Origin: Salvia splendens
Lineage: Eukaryota > Streptophyta > Magnoliopsida > Lamiales > Lamiaceae
Assembly (NCBI RefSeq): GCF_004379255.2
Contig: NC_056040.1
Span: 2,832,257 to 2,896,256, forward strand
Length of the DNA: 64,000 nucleotides
Direction: 5' to 3'
Part shown: positions 53,488 through 64,000 of the stretch, one piece after another
How the letters are laid out: each line of letters opens with the position of its first letter
How positions within the stretch are numbered: position 1 is the stretch's first letter
The notes under the pieces: generated by a model
Told to the model about the DNA's origin: nothing
The model's database searches: none
What the model saw: the letters and a program-made list of their open reading frames with translations, nothing else
Program-made: the position numbers and the translations under genes

Positions 53488-54820
53488 CACACGATTTTCC
53501 ACACATATTTTTGCTCTAATAACGATTAGTTTGTTTCATTTTCTAATTTTGTTAAAAAAATCTATTTTATTCAAAATATAGTTATTAAATCTACATCATA
53601 TCTTAACTTAATAAATTTAAAAGGTTACTATATGATACGCTAGAGTTAATTCTCATTCTGATTATAAATAAATTACTGAAGTATCTTTTATAATGGGAAA
53701 GTTTAATATACTACTAACATATTATGAAAGAGAATTATTACTTCAGATATAATAGGGAAAAATCCGAACTACCAAATACTAATAGAATGACTATAGTGAA
53801 AACGTGACATGTAAAATTTGCAACAATAAGAAATTGACATCCCAACAATTTTTTTATGAAATGTTGAAGTGTTGCTTTACGTGGGACTTGGTGAACAACT
53901 TTATTAAACTTTTTCTTCATTTTGTGCAAGAGAATGTGCTTTTAAATATTACTCTAAAATATTGTCTCGTGACAACATGATGTAACAATCAGACTGCCAG
54001 TTGACAATGTGCTACATATTGAATATACATACATCATAGACTTGTCGAAGCCTCAAACTATGATAAATCAGATGTTTCTTATTTACGTTAATTATTTTTA
54101 GGTTTTAATCGATCTAATTGGACAGGGGATCCCAATCCCATGCGTTGAAAATGAGTGTAATTTAACTAAACATAAATTGTGATGGTGGTTTGAGAGTGGA
54201 GAAGTCGTGCACCAGCACCACTAATTTATGTATGCTCCAATATTTAATATGGATTCAATCTAATTCTTGAACTTCTAAATTAGACCATATATTTGGCTAA
54301 TAGGATATGTCAATATGATCGTTAAAGTTGGTAGACCATGTATCTAGCTAAGTTACTATCATCTAGCTAATAATGAGGTAAGTATGGTAACCTAATTTGC
54401 TTTTTATTGGAGTACATAGCTATAACTAAATTCTAACGGTCAACGAAACACAACTTAATCGATAAGTCACTTCTGTTTATAAGAGGATTACAACTCAACA
54501 CAAAACGAATAAAAGAGATCAAAAGTGACATAAAACAAGTAAAGATGAAACATCTCATTTCTTGACTAGTCGTAAATGGTGGATGTAACATCCACAAGGA
54601 TGTAAAAATCCTTCAAAGTCCCACATTGCTCTCTGAGTCTCGAACGTATCTTTTTTAACTAAGTTAATCCATATTATTGGAATTTTGATTTCAAGCCAAC
54701 AACGTTTTTTCCCATTTACTTTTGTTTTTATTTTACGAGTGAAATATCAACAACCACGAAACCAAGTATACATACTTGTTGAGTTGTTGTCATTATAAGC
54801 TTACCAACCCATCATCTTAA
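53488..54820. other. AT-rich intergenic DNA, nothing recognised
   Basis: No coding frame, RNA gene or clear element was seen. Confidence 0.5.
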
Positions 54821-54960
54821 CCCTAACTCAATAGTCAATAGGGTTATTGAATATATTAATTATTGTTAGGCACGTATCAACTTCAAGTATCCCTAAATCA
54901 ATAGTCAATACGGTTATTGAATATATTAATTATTGTTAGGCACGTATCAACTTCAACTAT
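54821..54960. repeat. Tandem duplication, 70-bp unit
   Basis: Two near-identical units contain ATTATTGTTAGGCACGTATC, starting CCCTAACTCAATAG and CCCTAAATCAATAG. Confidence 0.85.
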
Positions 54961-55216
54961 CTAAACTCGAAATTTGGACTAATTATATAAAGCTTAGTAC
55001 GTCATTTTATTATAGATTGAGACATTGAGAGTAGGGAAGACAAAGGGTCGGATATCTATTCATCACGCTCACGCATTTTCCAAATTGGAATCCATTAAAA
55101 TTTTGTTTACTCTACCTCTGTTACTCATACTCAATTCAATCAACAAATAACTTTATCCATTTCAAATTAATTTAGTAAATGCTCATACCCACGATTATAC
55201 ATCCAAGTCCATTCAA

Positions 55217-55420
55217 ATTTGTAAAATTTTAAATACGAAAATATGAGGTATTATAATAATTAAATACAAAAGTTACAATAAATATCCGAAAGCTACACAG
55301 TAAATATTAGTAATAGTAATTTGTAAAATTTTAAATACGAAGATATGAGGTATTATAATAATTAAATACAAAAGTTACAATAAATATCCGAAAGCTACAC
55401 AGTAAATATTAGTAATAGTA
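55217..55420. repeat. Tandem duplication, 102-bp unit
   Basis: Two head-to-tail units differ at a single visible base (GAAAATATGAGG against GAAGATATGAGG), so the duplication is recent. Confidence 0.9.
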
Positions 55421-55736
55421 AATAACAAAAATAATTAAAATTAAGTATATCAAGTAAAAATTACACTCAAATAATCAAATTAATGCATGTACAGCAAAAC
55501 TAGACCTGTTGACATTTGACATCTCTAATTGAGTGTTTTTTTTTGTCATACCAAGATAATTAAATAATAATATTACATTGAGTCTCAATTGTTGGGAACT
55601 TTTAAAGAATTCTATCTATATATGACTAAAAATGAGTACGTATATTATTGTGTCCAAATTTGGTACCTAATGTTTCTTTTAAGTTTTAATCAAATCATTT
55701 TTCACATACCCACTATAAACTTAACATTTATACTAA

Positions 55737-55765
55737 CTAGTATCACACCTATGCGATGCACAAAT
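55737..55765 (-). mobile_element. Helitron-like 3' terminus (minus strand)
   Basis: Read on the minus strand, TGTGCATCGCATAGGTGTGA is followed by TA-CTAG-T. This resembles the Helitron end at 5051-5079, with a more degenerate hairpin. The element body would lie to the right on the plus strand; its length is unknown. Confidence 0.35.
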
Positions 55766-56261
55766 TAAGATATTTTAAATTATTAATTTTATATTATAAA
55801 TAAACTAAACTTGAAATAATAATAAATTATAAAAATTTGGAGAGCTTTAATTCACAATATCCGAATGGGGATCATTTGAAATAACATCATTTCATTAAGT
55901 TCTGGAAAGAATGAAATGGATCTACATATCATACTAATTAAAAATACTACTCCTATATTCGAATCAATCAAAACTATAACATCTCGTGAACTACTTTCTG
56001 TATAAAAAATTTATAATCGTGAATAAATAAATTTAAATATATATTAAACTAATTCAAATTAACTTATTACTATTTTGTTATAATTCAACACATCTAGCAA
56101 TAACAAATTTTTAAAATTGACATGCAATAAATCATAAAAATAATTAGCTAAATGATTCCAATAATATCAACATAAAAAATAAATAAAAGTAAAAAACAAA
56201 TTAAGTTACTAATATATTTAATTTACCAAGTGCATTGATATTTCCATAAATCAACCTATAG

Positions 56262-56520
56262 GGGAGCGTTATTCTCCTATTCATCCCTTAGATCCTTTAT
56301 TCTTCTTAATATGGGCCGTTAGATCTCATTCATCAACGGTCTAGATGATCTGCATTATTACACTATAATGGTGCATTATTAGTCGGTTTGCATTATTCAA
56401 TTGAAAATCTGCATTATTAAATGACACGTGGCACCAATCTAACCGTCGGATGACAAAATCGTGGGGCTGAGATTAAAAAGAACAAAGAACAAAAGATACA
56501 AAAAGGAAATGAATACATCT
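56262..56520. mobile_element. MITE-like repeat beside an AT microsatellite
   Basis: It begins GGGGAGCGTTATTCTCCTAT. It contains three TGCATTATT motifs and a GCCGTTAGATC/AACCGTCGGAT pair. It ends just before a (TA)n run (about 56520-56546). It is non-coding, with no confirmed target duplication. Confidence 0.4.
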
Positions 56521-56546
56521 ATATATATATATATATATATATATAT

Positions 56547-57283
56547 GTAAAAAATTACTAATGGACATTATTCTAAAAAAAGGCTATTAAGATCTAATAC
56601 ACGCTATAAACTGAGGATATTGGTTTGGGTCTATGAGCGGTAGCTTCATAAACGTGAATGCAACATTTAATTAAAATAATTTTATATTATTTGATACTTA
56701 TGAAACTATATCTTTCAACTTAAAATGGTAGTGTAGTTCAAAATTGTAAAAAATAAAATTTGAACCGTTACATTTGCAGAAATTGATGTCACTTACTATT
56801 TGTATCAATACTATATTTAATACATGGAATAAATGCGGCAGTTTCGTACATTAGTTTAATAGATACTAATTCCTAAGATATGAATAATAGTATGTATTAT
56901 AATTATGACTGTTACAAATAAAGTGGAAGGTGATTTAGTAAATATTTTTTATCATGTGCATTCCTAACATAAAATGATTATTCGAAGTATCCCAAAACTC
57001 ACCTATTATATATTTATAGATTTCAATAGAAACATCACCTTTTTCAGAATCGCATCGCACGTGAGAAAAGAATAAATGCATCAAAAATAAAGAGAGAGAC
57101 TCTAAAACACGCACATTATGTCCCTACAAATGAAGGGCCAATATTCATAACATGAAAAGAAATCCTAATAATACGTAGCATTTCACCTATATTTAGGACA
57201 TTTTCACTACCATTCCCTATAAAAAATGCATGTATCCATTTTGGGTGAAGATTAGTAATTAAAAGATAGAAAGTTCTAGAAAA
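56547..57283. promoter_or_regulatory. AT-rich spacer with a TATA box before the small ORF
   Basis: Nothing is recognised until CCCTATAAAAAATGC at about 57216-57230, a good TATA box about 60 bp before the ATG at 57284. Confidence 0.35.
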
Positions 57284-57538
57284 ATGTCACATGAAAAAGA
57301 AGAGAAGCACAAGGGTGAGTTCCATGGAGGTGAGGATGTGAAGGACAAGAATATGATTGCAGAAATGGAGAAGAAAAAGAAAAAGAAGAAAAAGAAGAAA
57401 AGGAAGAAGAAACTTTGCGCCGCGGCAGGAGTCTTTGGCGTGTTTCTTGAAATGGCTGTTGCTTTAGTACTCGGAGGAGGCGAGGACGGAGGAGGAGAGG
57501 AGGAAGAAGAAGGAAGTAGCAGCAGCGATAGTGATTAA
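57284..57538 (+). CDS. Small unrecognised protein, Lys-rich then hydrophobic then acidic
   Basis: An 84-aa frame reads as follows: a charged start (MSHEKEEKHKGEFHGGEDVK), a run of lysines broken by one arginine (about 31-43), a short hydrophobic segment (CAAAGVFGVFLEMAVALVLG, about 45-64), and a Gly/Glu/Ser-rich acidic end (SSSSDSD). The hydrophobic segment could be a membrane helix, with the lysine run on its cytosolic side. A TATA box lies about 60 bp upstream, and AAGATAGAAAG and AAAA precede the ATG. I know no family with this layout. The low-complexity GAA/AAG composition means it could also be a chance frame or an orphan gene. Confidence 0.35.
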   Translation: MSHEKEEKHKGEFHGGEDVKDKNMIAEMEKKKKKKKKKKRKKKLCAAAGVFGVFLEMAVALVLGGGEDGGGEEEEEGSSSSDSD

Positions 57539-57781
57539 ATTTAATTAAGTGTTTTTTTCATTGAATTCTTGATTGTATAGCATAGAATTTTAATAGGTTT
57601 TCTTTTGTTTTTGGTTATATTTTTGGTAGACATGTTGTCCATAATTTGTACTCCTATTATTTACATTCAACATGAGGCAAGTTACATACCTTTTGTATTT
57701 ATTCATCAAAGATCTATGAAATTAGATTCTTGTATAATTAGGTATGCATCTGGGGAATGTTCAAATAGTTTGGTTTTGAAA

Positions 57782-58773
57782 GAGTGAACTACATAAATAG
57801 TACTTGATCTTTCACTTTCGCACATAAATGGTACCTGATCTTTATTTTATATCATTATTGGTACCTCGTGACTAAAATGACCCTAGTTACCAAACATGTG
57901 ATTTTTTTTATTATGGAGGATATTTTTGGAAATTTCAATCAAATAGTACCAAACATGTGATTTCTTCTTCTTCTTCTTTGTTTTTTCTTCATTTTTTTCT
58001 TTCTTTTTAGTATTTTATCTTCCTTTCTTCTTTCTTTTTTATTCTTTTTCTTATTTTTTAGTATTTTATACATACATTTAATTGCATTTATAATATAAAC
58101 CAAGAATAAAACACCTAATTAAATTAATTATTTAAAGTAATTAAATCAATTGAATATTTTTTTATTAAATTATTTTATACTCATTTTAGGGGTTCAAACA
58201 CCTAACTAAAAATATTCAACTTTTTTTTATCATCATGAATACAATTCAAAATTATAAATTTTTAGTAAGACTATATTGATTAGTTATTAATTTAATATAA
58301 AATAATAATTATTATAATTATAATTATAATATTATATGATTCATAATTTAAATAATTATATTATAATTATTTATTACTACTAGTTTTTTGTATTATAATA
58401 ATAATATTATTATAATAATTAAATGTAATTATAACTATAATTATAATTAAGTATATTGAGTAATAGTGAAAAATAAATTAATTATTAATTTATAACTTCA
58501 AAATAATAATATTAATTAATAATAATAGTATAAAGGGTGATGATAATGAGATACGATATTATAATATCACTTTTGGTACTAGTTTTATGTATGCCCAAAA
58601 TATCCTCTATGACACAAATGGCAAAATGTATTTGTGTAGAGGGCATTTTGGGGTGAAAATCTCATCAAGTACAAAAAATGTGATTTATAGGTACAAAAAA
58701 CGATATAAAATAAATATCATGTACCATTTATGTGCGAAAGTGAAAGATTATGTACAATTTATGTAGTTCACTC
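57782..58773. mobile_element. Long-TIR element (about 1 kb), non-coding
   Basis: The left GAGTGAACTACATAAATAGT and, inward from the right, GAGTGAACTACATAAATTGT open TIRs of about 80 bp. These include TCTTTCACTTTCGCACATAA and TTTATTTTATATC on both sides. The interior is AT-rich without coding capacity. It is probably a Mutator-type non-autonomous element; the target duplication was not fixed. Confidence 0.7.
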
Positions 58774-59094
58774 ATTTAGAAAAGTACTACTACCACACAA
58801 GAGAAAACAAGAAATACAGAAGCCAGGCCCATAAAATTCACACATCTCTTAAAATTTAAGGTATAATTATTTGAGTATTTTTTAATTTTAAATGCTCAAA
58901 TCAAATACATATATCAAATGTTCATAGCAAAACAGCATACGACAATAAAAAAAATGACGTAAAGACATTAACAATTAGAGGCAAAAAACGGAGAGATTAT
59001 GAGCACGAAAGCAGCAAAGACAACACAAGACAAAGAAAAACACGAACGATTAATAAATAATCAAACTTAATCAAATATTTGATTTACATGATTA
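58774..59094. other. AT-rich intergenic DNA
   Basis: No gene was seen; purine-rich GACAAAGAAAAACACG near 59030. Confidence 0.5.
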
Positions 59095-59485
59095 GAGCAC
59101 CCGCAACGCGGGCCGTGGGCATTCCGCGTTTCGTTCCTTCGGAATGAAACCGTAGCGGAACGCGTTGCGGCGCTACGTTTCGTCGCGGTTCCGTTCCCAT
59201 GCCGTCCCGGGTGCCGTTGGCACGAGACGCGGCACGGTCCGTGCCGCCACGCGCTTCGGCGACGTGGCTCGCCCTGCGTCTTGCGTGACGCCCACTCGCC
59301 GGCCCGCGAGTGGGCGTCGTCACGCTGACGCAATAAATTCATTTTTTTTAAAAAAAAATGAATTTTTTAAAAAATATTTTTATTTATAAAAATTATTTTT
59401 TATATTTAAAAACAATTTTTACAAATAAATTAATACTAGAAATTCGTATTAGCCCATATATATTTGATGGGCTTGCAAATTTATG

Positions 59486-59946
59486 AAACTCATTCTTGGT
59501 TATCTCTATTTTATAGAGACATCCTTGAATGTTTTATGTTCCACTTTCGATGTGGGACAAACTCATTCTTGGTTATCTCTATTTTATAGTGACATCCTTG
59601 AATGTTTTATGTTCCACTTTCGATGTAGGACAAACTCATTCTTGGTTATCTCTATTTTATAGAGACATCCTTGAATGTTTTAAGTTCCACTTTCGATGTG
59701 GGACAAACTCATTCTTGGTTATCTCTATTTTATAGAGACATCCTTGAATGTTTTATGTTCCACTTTCGATGTGGGACAAACTCATTCTTGGTTATCTCTA
59801 TTTTATAGAGACATCCTTGAATGTTTTATGTTCCACTTTCGATGTGGGACAAACTCATTCTTGGTTGTCTCTATTTTATAGAGACATCCTTGAATGTTTT
59901 ATGTTCCACTTTCGATGTGGGACAAACTCATTATTGGTTGTCTCTA
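59486..59946. repeat. 73-bp tandem array, six full units plus a partial
   Basis: Units start at 59486, 59559, 59632, 59705, 59778, 59851 and (partial) 59924, always 73 bp apart and nearly identical. Each contains the palindromic TCTCTATTTTATAGAGA. Because 73 is not a multiple of 3 and the unit lacks stops, long open frames appear by chance across the array; I do not treat them as genes. Confidence 0.95.
59507..59923 (-). promoter_or_regulatory. Repeated USE plus TATA (snRNA-promoter-like) modules on the minus strand
   Basis: On the minus strand each unit has GTCCCACATCG, identical to the plant snRNA upstream sequence element (RTCCCACATCG). It is followed after 32 bp by TATAAAATA. In plant snRNA genes a gap of about 33 bp specifies Pol II and about 23 bp Pol III. 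Sites are at 59548-59558, 59621-59631 (one mismatch), 59694-59704, 59767-59777, 59840-59850 and 59913-59923. No known snRNA follows the leftmost module. Function is inferred only. Confidence 0.45.
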
Positions 59947-60262
59947 TAAAATTGTATTTTAAATTATGTCATTTTTTATTTTTTTAGGATTTTAATTATG
60001 TCTTTTTCTATTTTTTTGAATTTTAAGTTGTAATGTTATTTTAATTTTAATGAAGTGTGTTTGTTTTAATTGAATTGGGTTGGAAATAAAAATAAAATAT
60101 GAAATTGAATGAATAGTAATTTAAGGAACGGTTAAGGAACGGTTAAGGAAGGGAGGGTTGCAGGTTCCGTTCCTTAGTTAAGGAATGGAGTAAAAAAGTA
60201 CAGTGGGGCCCTTAAATAGTGGTTTAAGGAACGGTATAAGAACAGCGTTGTGGATGGCCTTA

Positions 60263-60843
60263 AGCCTGCGATAGATAAATAGATTTACATCATGATCATC
60301 CCCATTTGAGTGATCTTTCTATCATTGATATGATAATTTAACCACCCCACAATTTCTTAGTAGTACTAGTTTTGCATGAAGAATCACACTTTTTTTAAAA
60401 CTTTTTGCATTAATTACAACTTACAATCCTTCCGATTCTCAAACACAACAACCATCTATCCTAAATCAAACTTATCATGGTATTAAATTTTAGGGCAAAT
60501 AGTAAAATAACGACCATAATAAAGTTTGGTCAAATTCTGGTCTATCAAGTAACTTTAAAAAATAGTCAATTAAATCATATTTTTAACGATTTTTAGAATT
60601 GTCTCATATAGTTGAATTTGGAGAGAAAATTGAGCACGTCGTGGATGTCGGAACTGAGAGCTTTTGACAATTTGCCCAAAAAAATTCAGTAAAATTACAA
60701 TTTACAAGCATAAATTTTCATGTAAAATTAAATGGTTCGTAAAGAAAGACTAGTGTCACATTTATGACGTCAGCAAAATATATTGAATATTCAGTCTAAT
60801 TTCAATTAATTCCACTTTATAAATATTGCGGCAATTAGCATTA
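60263..60843. other. AT-rich intergenic DNA
   Basis: No gene was seen between the two Harbinger-type elements. Confidence 0.5.
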
Positions 60844-61157
60844 GGGCATCCAGAATGGGACGGATGTCCCGGCGGACTTTACAAAAACACCTCATGCCAT
60901 GTCATAAGTACATCCCACTGCACTGTTACATCATAAGGACATCTCACTACACAATGACGGACATCCACAAAAAACAATAAAAAAATAGGGATGACATTCG
61001 TGTCAACGCAATAGTGGACGTCCCGGAAAGACGCGGAACTCCGATGTCCGCAACGGACGTCCGTATCCGTATGCATCCTGCCTAATGACGGACGTCCCGC
61101 TCGGACGTCCGACACGCCGGTGCGACGTCCGCCGCGACATCCGCCATTTGGATGATC
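60844..61157. mobile_element. PIF/Harbinger-type MITE F
   Basis: It is flanked by TTA (60841-60843 and 61158-61160). Termini are GGGCATCCAGAATGGGACGG and, inward from the right, GATCATCCAAATGGCGGATG. It is 314 bp with many GGACGTCC/GGACATCC motifs. It is non-coding and sits 140 bp upstream of the membrin start codon. Confidence 0.8.
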
Positions 61158-61298
61158 TTAGTAAAAAAACAAAATATATAAAAATCAATATCTAAAATTA
61201 TTTCCAACTATTTTTAGAGGCAAAATACACGCTTACTTGAAGGAATTGAATTCCGATTCGAAGAAGGCAGAAACGTATCCGAGAAGGCGGCGACGGCA

Positions 61299-63590
61299 AT
61301 GGAAGGCGGCGGCGGAAATCTATCGGAGCTCTACTCTAGCTCCAAGCGGCTCTCATTGACGATCAGAGATGCTTTGGAGAGGCTCGAGCGTCTCGAGTTT
61401 ACCTCAACATCCTCCTCTTCGCTTTCATCGTCGAGCGCCGTCGTCGCGGGGTCTTCCGATGATCAATCTACTTTGATTCGAAGAGATATTCACCAGATCC
61501 AGTCGCTCTGCGCTGAAATGGATCGCCTCTGGCGCTCCATACCCTCCAAGCCTCAGCGAGATCTCTGGAAAAGGTCTTTCCCTATCTCTGCAAATCTAAT
61601 TCATATTATTGAATCTGCATAGGATTCGAAATATGTATTCGTGTACGCCAATTCAGGCCTGAATTTGCTTAATTATCTTAATTACGTTGTTTGGATGGTT
61701 TTGTATTTGAAATATGCATTCGTATACGACAATTCAGGCCTGGATTTGCTTAATGCTCGTAATATGTTGTTTGAATGGTTTTGTCATTGAAATGTGCACT
61801 CGCGTACGTGAATTCAGCCCTGAATTTGATTAATTATCTTAATTGTGTTGTTTGAAATGGTTTTGTAATCCCGCTGATGATCAGAGTGCTTAAGGAGATT
61901 AGAAGTCGTTGATCTGCAATAGTGCTGGTTGAATTGGTTTTTTCATCCTCCTTATAATTTTGTGAAATTTAGAGATTGATAATTACTGTTTATCTGATCC
62001 GAGTTTGTGTAAATTATTTGTGGTAACAAATCTGAGTGTTCATTGTAGGAATGTTATTTATGCGGATAAATTTATGTGTGGTTATGCTGTAAATCTTATT
62101 GAATTACTTTAACAAAGTAGCCACTTAGAAGATGTTGATCTTTGGCAAATGCAATGCAAAAGAAATGGGAATTTCTATCCCATTCTCTGTGCTGAGGCAT
62201 CTGCCTGTGTTTTCTCATTTCTGACCATTTAGTTCTTATTTTATGACAAAAAGTTTATTAAACATAAGTGGGAAGGCAGTTTTAGGCCAGAATATTAGTT
62301 AAATGTAACATGTAATGAAGATGGTAGCTAAATGAATTGATAGAAAGAACATGTAACACAATTTGTTTAGGTGATAATTTGAGTTGTGTGTCATTTAATT
62401 ACTGCACATGTTGGTCAGAAACATAGAAAAAGGAAAGAATAGAAGACAGTTTTAACAATTATAAACCCTACCTTAGTGACAATATTCATGGATGAATATA
62501 ATATTGGCCAAATGATGCTGGTTCTGCCTAATAAGATCATCCAATCACTTTGTACTGGCAAAATGAAACTAGGAAAGGATCTAACCCAACACATTGTGAA
62601 TTGTGAAGTGCTAGAGAAACTTTTCTAGTTATGAATCGGTTATAGAACCAATCTGTAATAATGTCGTATTGAAACTTTTCTTGCTAATGATGGTATGTAC
62701 CTCTCAAATGGGAGCAAGAATATAGAGAAGAAGGCAAGAAGCTGATAGTAACACTCAAATCTGTCTGATTCAATGACCATCGTCTTTGTTTTTGGGTTTT
62801 CTGGAATCAGGAATTACGCTAAGAGAGTGGTGTCGAGGAGACGACTCATGTTTTAAGAAAGATATTGGGAGATGTAATTTATGTGGAGATAGGTCCTACT
62901 AGGGGTGGTAAGTGTTGGACAAGTATTGGTTTAGAGGTTTTGGGTTCCTCTAAAGACTAAACTCTAAAAGTGAAAGTTAGTGGTGAGTTTTTTGTAAATA
63001 TTGCATGTGAATGATGGAAAAGATATAAAGGGTTATGTCCTATACTGTAAACGCCACTGTCTTGGTGGACGGGCGAAAATGGCAATTAGACCACACTCCT
63101 TTTGGACAGAGGGAGTGGGAGTATTCTGTGAACTTGGTTTTTATTATGGCTACCAGATGTATGATTTATGGAGTATTTTTTGTGAGACCTTGTTCTTGGT
63201 ATGAAGAAATTAGTTTACCTTGATTTGTAATGCAGAAAGGTAGAACAAGTCAACGAGGAGGCTGAGTCATTCAGAGCTAGTCTGGATAAGTACACATCGA
63301 GGCATCAGAAACGAGTACAAGAAGCCCAAGAGAGAGCTGAATTATTTAGAAGACCTGTATTGCCTCTGTCTCAGTTTAATTTTTTTTTTTATGTTTGTTT
63401 GAGATATGGAAAGTTATATGTTTGAATGCTCCATTTGTTTCAGAGTGGAGATGCACATGTTCTCAGAATCTTTGATGAGGAGTCGCAAGCAGCGGAGTCA
63501 GTCCGTAGATCTTCTAGATTACTAGAGGACAGCTTTGCAACAGGTGTTGCTATACTTTCCAAGTATAGCGAACAAAGGGACCACTTAAAG
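61299..63590 (+). CDS. Membrin (Golgi Qb-SNARE), 5' part; gene continues past the window
   Basis: Membrin (MEMB11/12, GOS27/Bos1 family) is a Qb-SNARE for ER-Golgi vesicle fusion. Three exons are present: 61299-61573, 63236-63356 and 63444-63590, all joining in frame (181 aa). Seen: an N-terminal helical part (LSELYSSSKRLSLTIRDALE), MDRLWRSIPSKPQRDLWKR, then EEAESFRASLDKYTSRHQKR and the start of the SNARE region (RIFDEESQAAESVRRSSRLL, VAILSKYSEQRDHLK). The rest of the SNARE motif and the C-terminal membrane anchor are not found in 63591-64000 and must lie beyond the window. A Ser-rich stretch near residues 36-50 is longer than in Arabidopsis. Intron 1 is 1.66 kb. Confidence 0.9.
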
Positions 63591-64000
63591 GTAACCTCCC
63601 CCCCCCCCCCCCACACACTTGATGCAAAAGTATGAATCTGTCTTGTAAGTTTTGTGGTGCTATAATTTTGTAGATAAAACACTCTGTATGGCTAAAGAAC
63701 TTGCATAAAGTTACCCAATTTTAGAAAATCTAAAGTAAGTACAATTTAATGATACAGTATGTGATGATGCCGACTACCTGTACATATTCTTACATGAATT
63801 TTAATCCTTATGCAACCTACTGGAAATAGAATGAAAAAAGTTAAAGGATTAGTGTGGAAGTTACATAATCCTATTGTGATCTATCTCAATAGTAGTTAGT
63901 TGCTGAAAATTTTGACTTTATGTGGTCAAGCTGTTGCACTTATAGCAGTTCATTAGTGACAGATCGGACTTTAACCTTACTGGAATATTGCATTCTTGTA

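Larger units (their letters stand above)
59095..60259. mobile_element. PIF/Harbinger-type element E, non-coding, with an internal tandem array
   Basis: It is flanked by TTA (59092-59094 and 60260-60262). Termini are GAGCACCCGCAACGCGGGCC and, inward from the right, GGCCATCCACAACGCTGTTC. The first 240 bp are GC-rich (GGAACG/CGTTCC motifs), while the right end carries repeated GGAACGGTTAAGGAAC motifs. There is no ORF1 or transposase; the 73-bp array below occupies the centre. Confidence 0.72.

Noticed and set aside
54600..54660. AAAGTCCCACATTG as another snRNA upstream element
   Set aside because: It departs from RTCCCACATCG at the end, and no TATA lies at the required distance.
59529..59987. 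Three overlapping open frames repeating LILGYLYFIETSLNVLCSTF-type units
   Set aside because: They follow from a stop-free 73-bp tandem repeat whose length is not a multiple of three. There is no start context or homology.

Overview
The window is nuclear DNA of a flowering plant, probably a eudicot. Genes are split by many AT-rich introns with GT..AG borders, the encoded proteins are plant-type (PEX6, BPA1-like, NAC, membrin, cobalamin-independent methionine synthase), and the intergenic DNA is AT-rich and full of small DNA transposons (Stowaway, PIF/Harbinger, Mutator-type and foldback MITEs, Helitron ends). The abundance of Harbinger elements carrying a SANT/Myb-like ORF made me think of Lamiales, but nothing in the sequence proves it. 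There are no operons, CRISPR arrays or prokaryotic features.

Layout: 1-750 holds short captured or decayed gene fragments (a WD40 PAK1IP1-like piece). 750-6200 is repeat-rich. 6210-11489 is PEX6 (16 coding exons, 926 aa). 13945-17659 is a BPA1-like RRM gene (8 coding exons, 267 aa). A ~370-bp sequence just downstream of PEX6 is repeated in inverted orientation just downstream of the BPA1-like gene. 20458-25961 is a nucleolin/hnRNP Q-like RRM gene whose third RRM has decayed. 26.3-28.1 kb is a Stowaway-like MITE split by a Harbinger element. 28909-30168 and 31401-32994 are tandem, divergent NAC genes. 33938-34645 (minus) is PNO1. 35383-38662 and 41678-45325 (both minus) are tandem methionine synthase genes with almost identical exon structure. 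46.2-53.1 kb carries three Harbinger-type elements, two of them abutting. 53.1-57.2 kb is AT-rich and apparently gene-free. 57284-57538 is a possible small orphan gene. 57.8-61.2 kb contains a long-TIR element and two more Harbinger-type elements, one with a 73-bp tandem array that looks like repeated snRNA-type promoters. 61299 to the window end is the 5' part of a membrin (Golgi Qb-SNARE) gene.

The genes are independent housekeeping or regulatory loci: peroxisome import (PEX6), immunity/lipid-transfer partner (BPA1-like), RNA binding, 40S ribosome maturation (PNO1), methionine/SAM supply (two MetE-type genes) and ER-Golgi traffic (membrin). The most unusual signals are the inverted 3'-end duplication shared by PEX6 and the BPA1-like gene, the USE+TATA-like 73-bp array, the decayed RRM3 exon that can apparently be skipped in frame, and the Harbinger elements that carry ORF1 but no transposase. 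Exon borders were read by eye and may be off by 1-2 bases.
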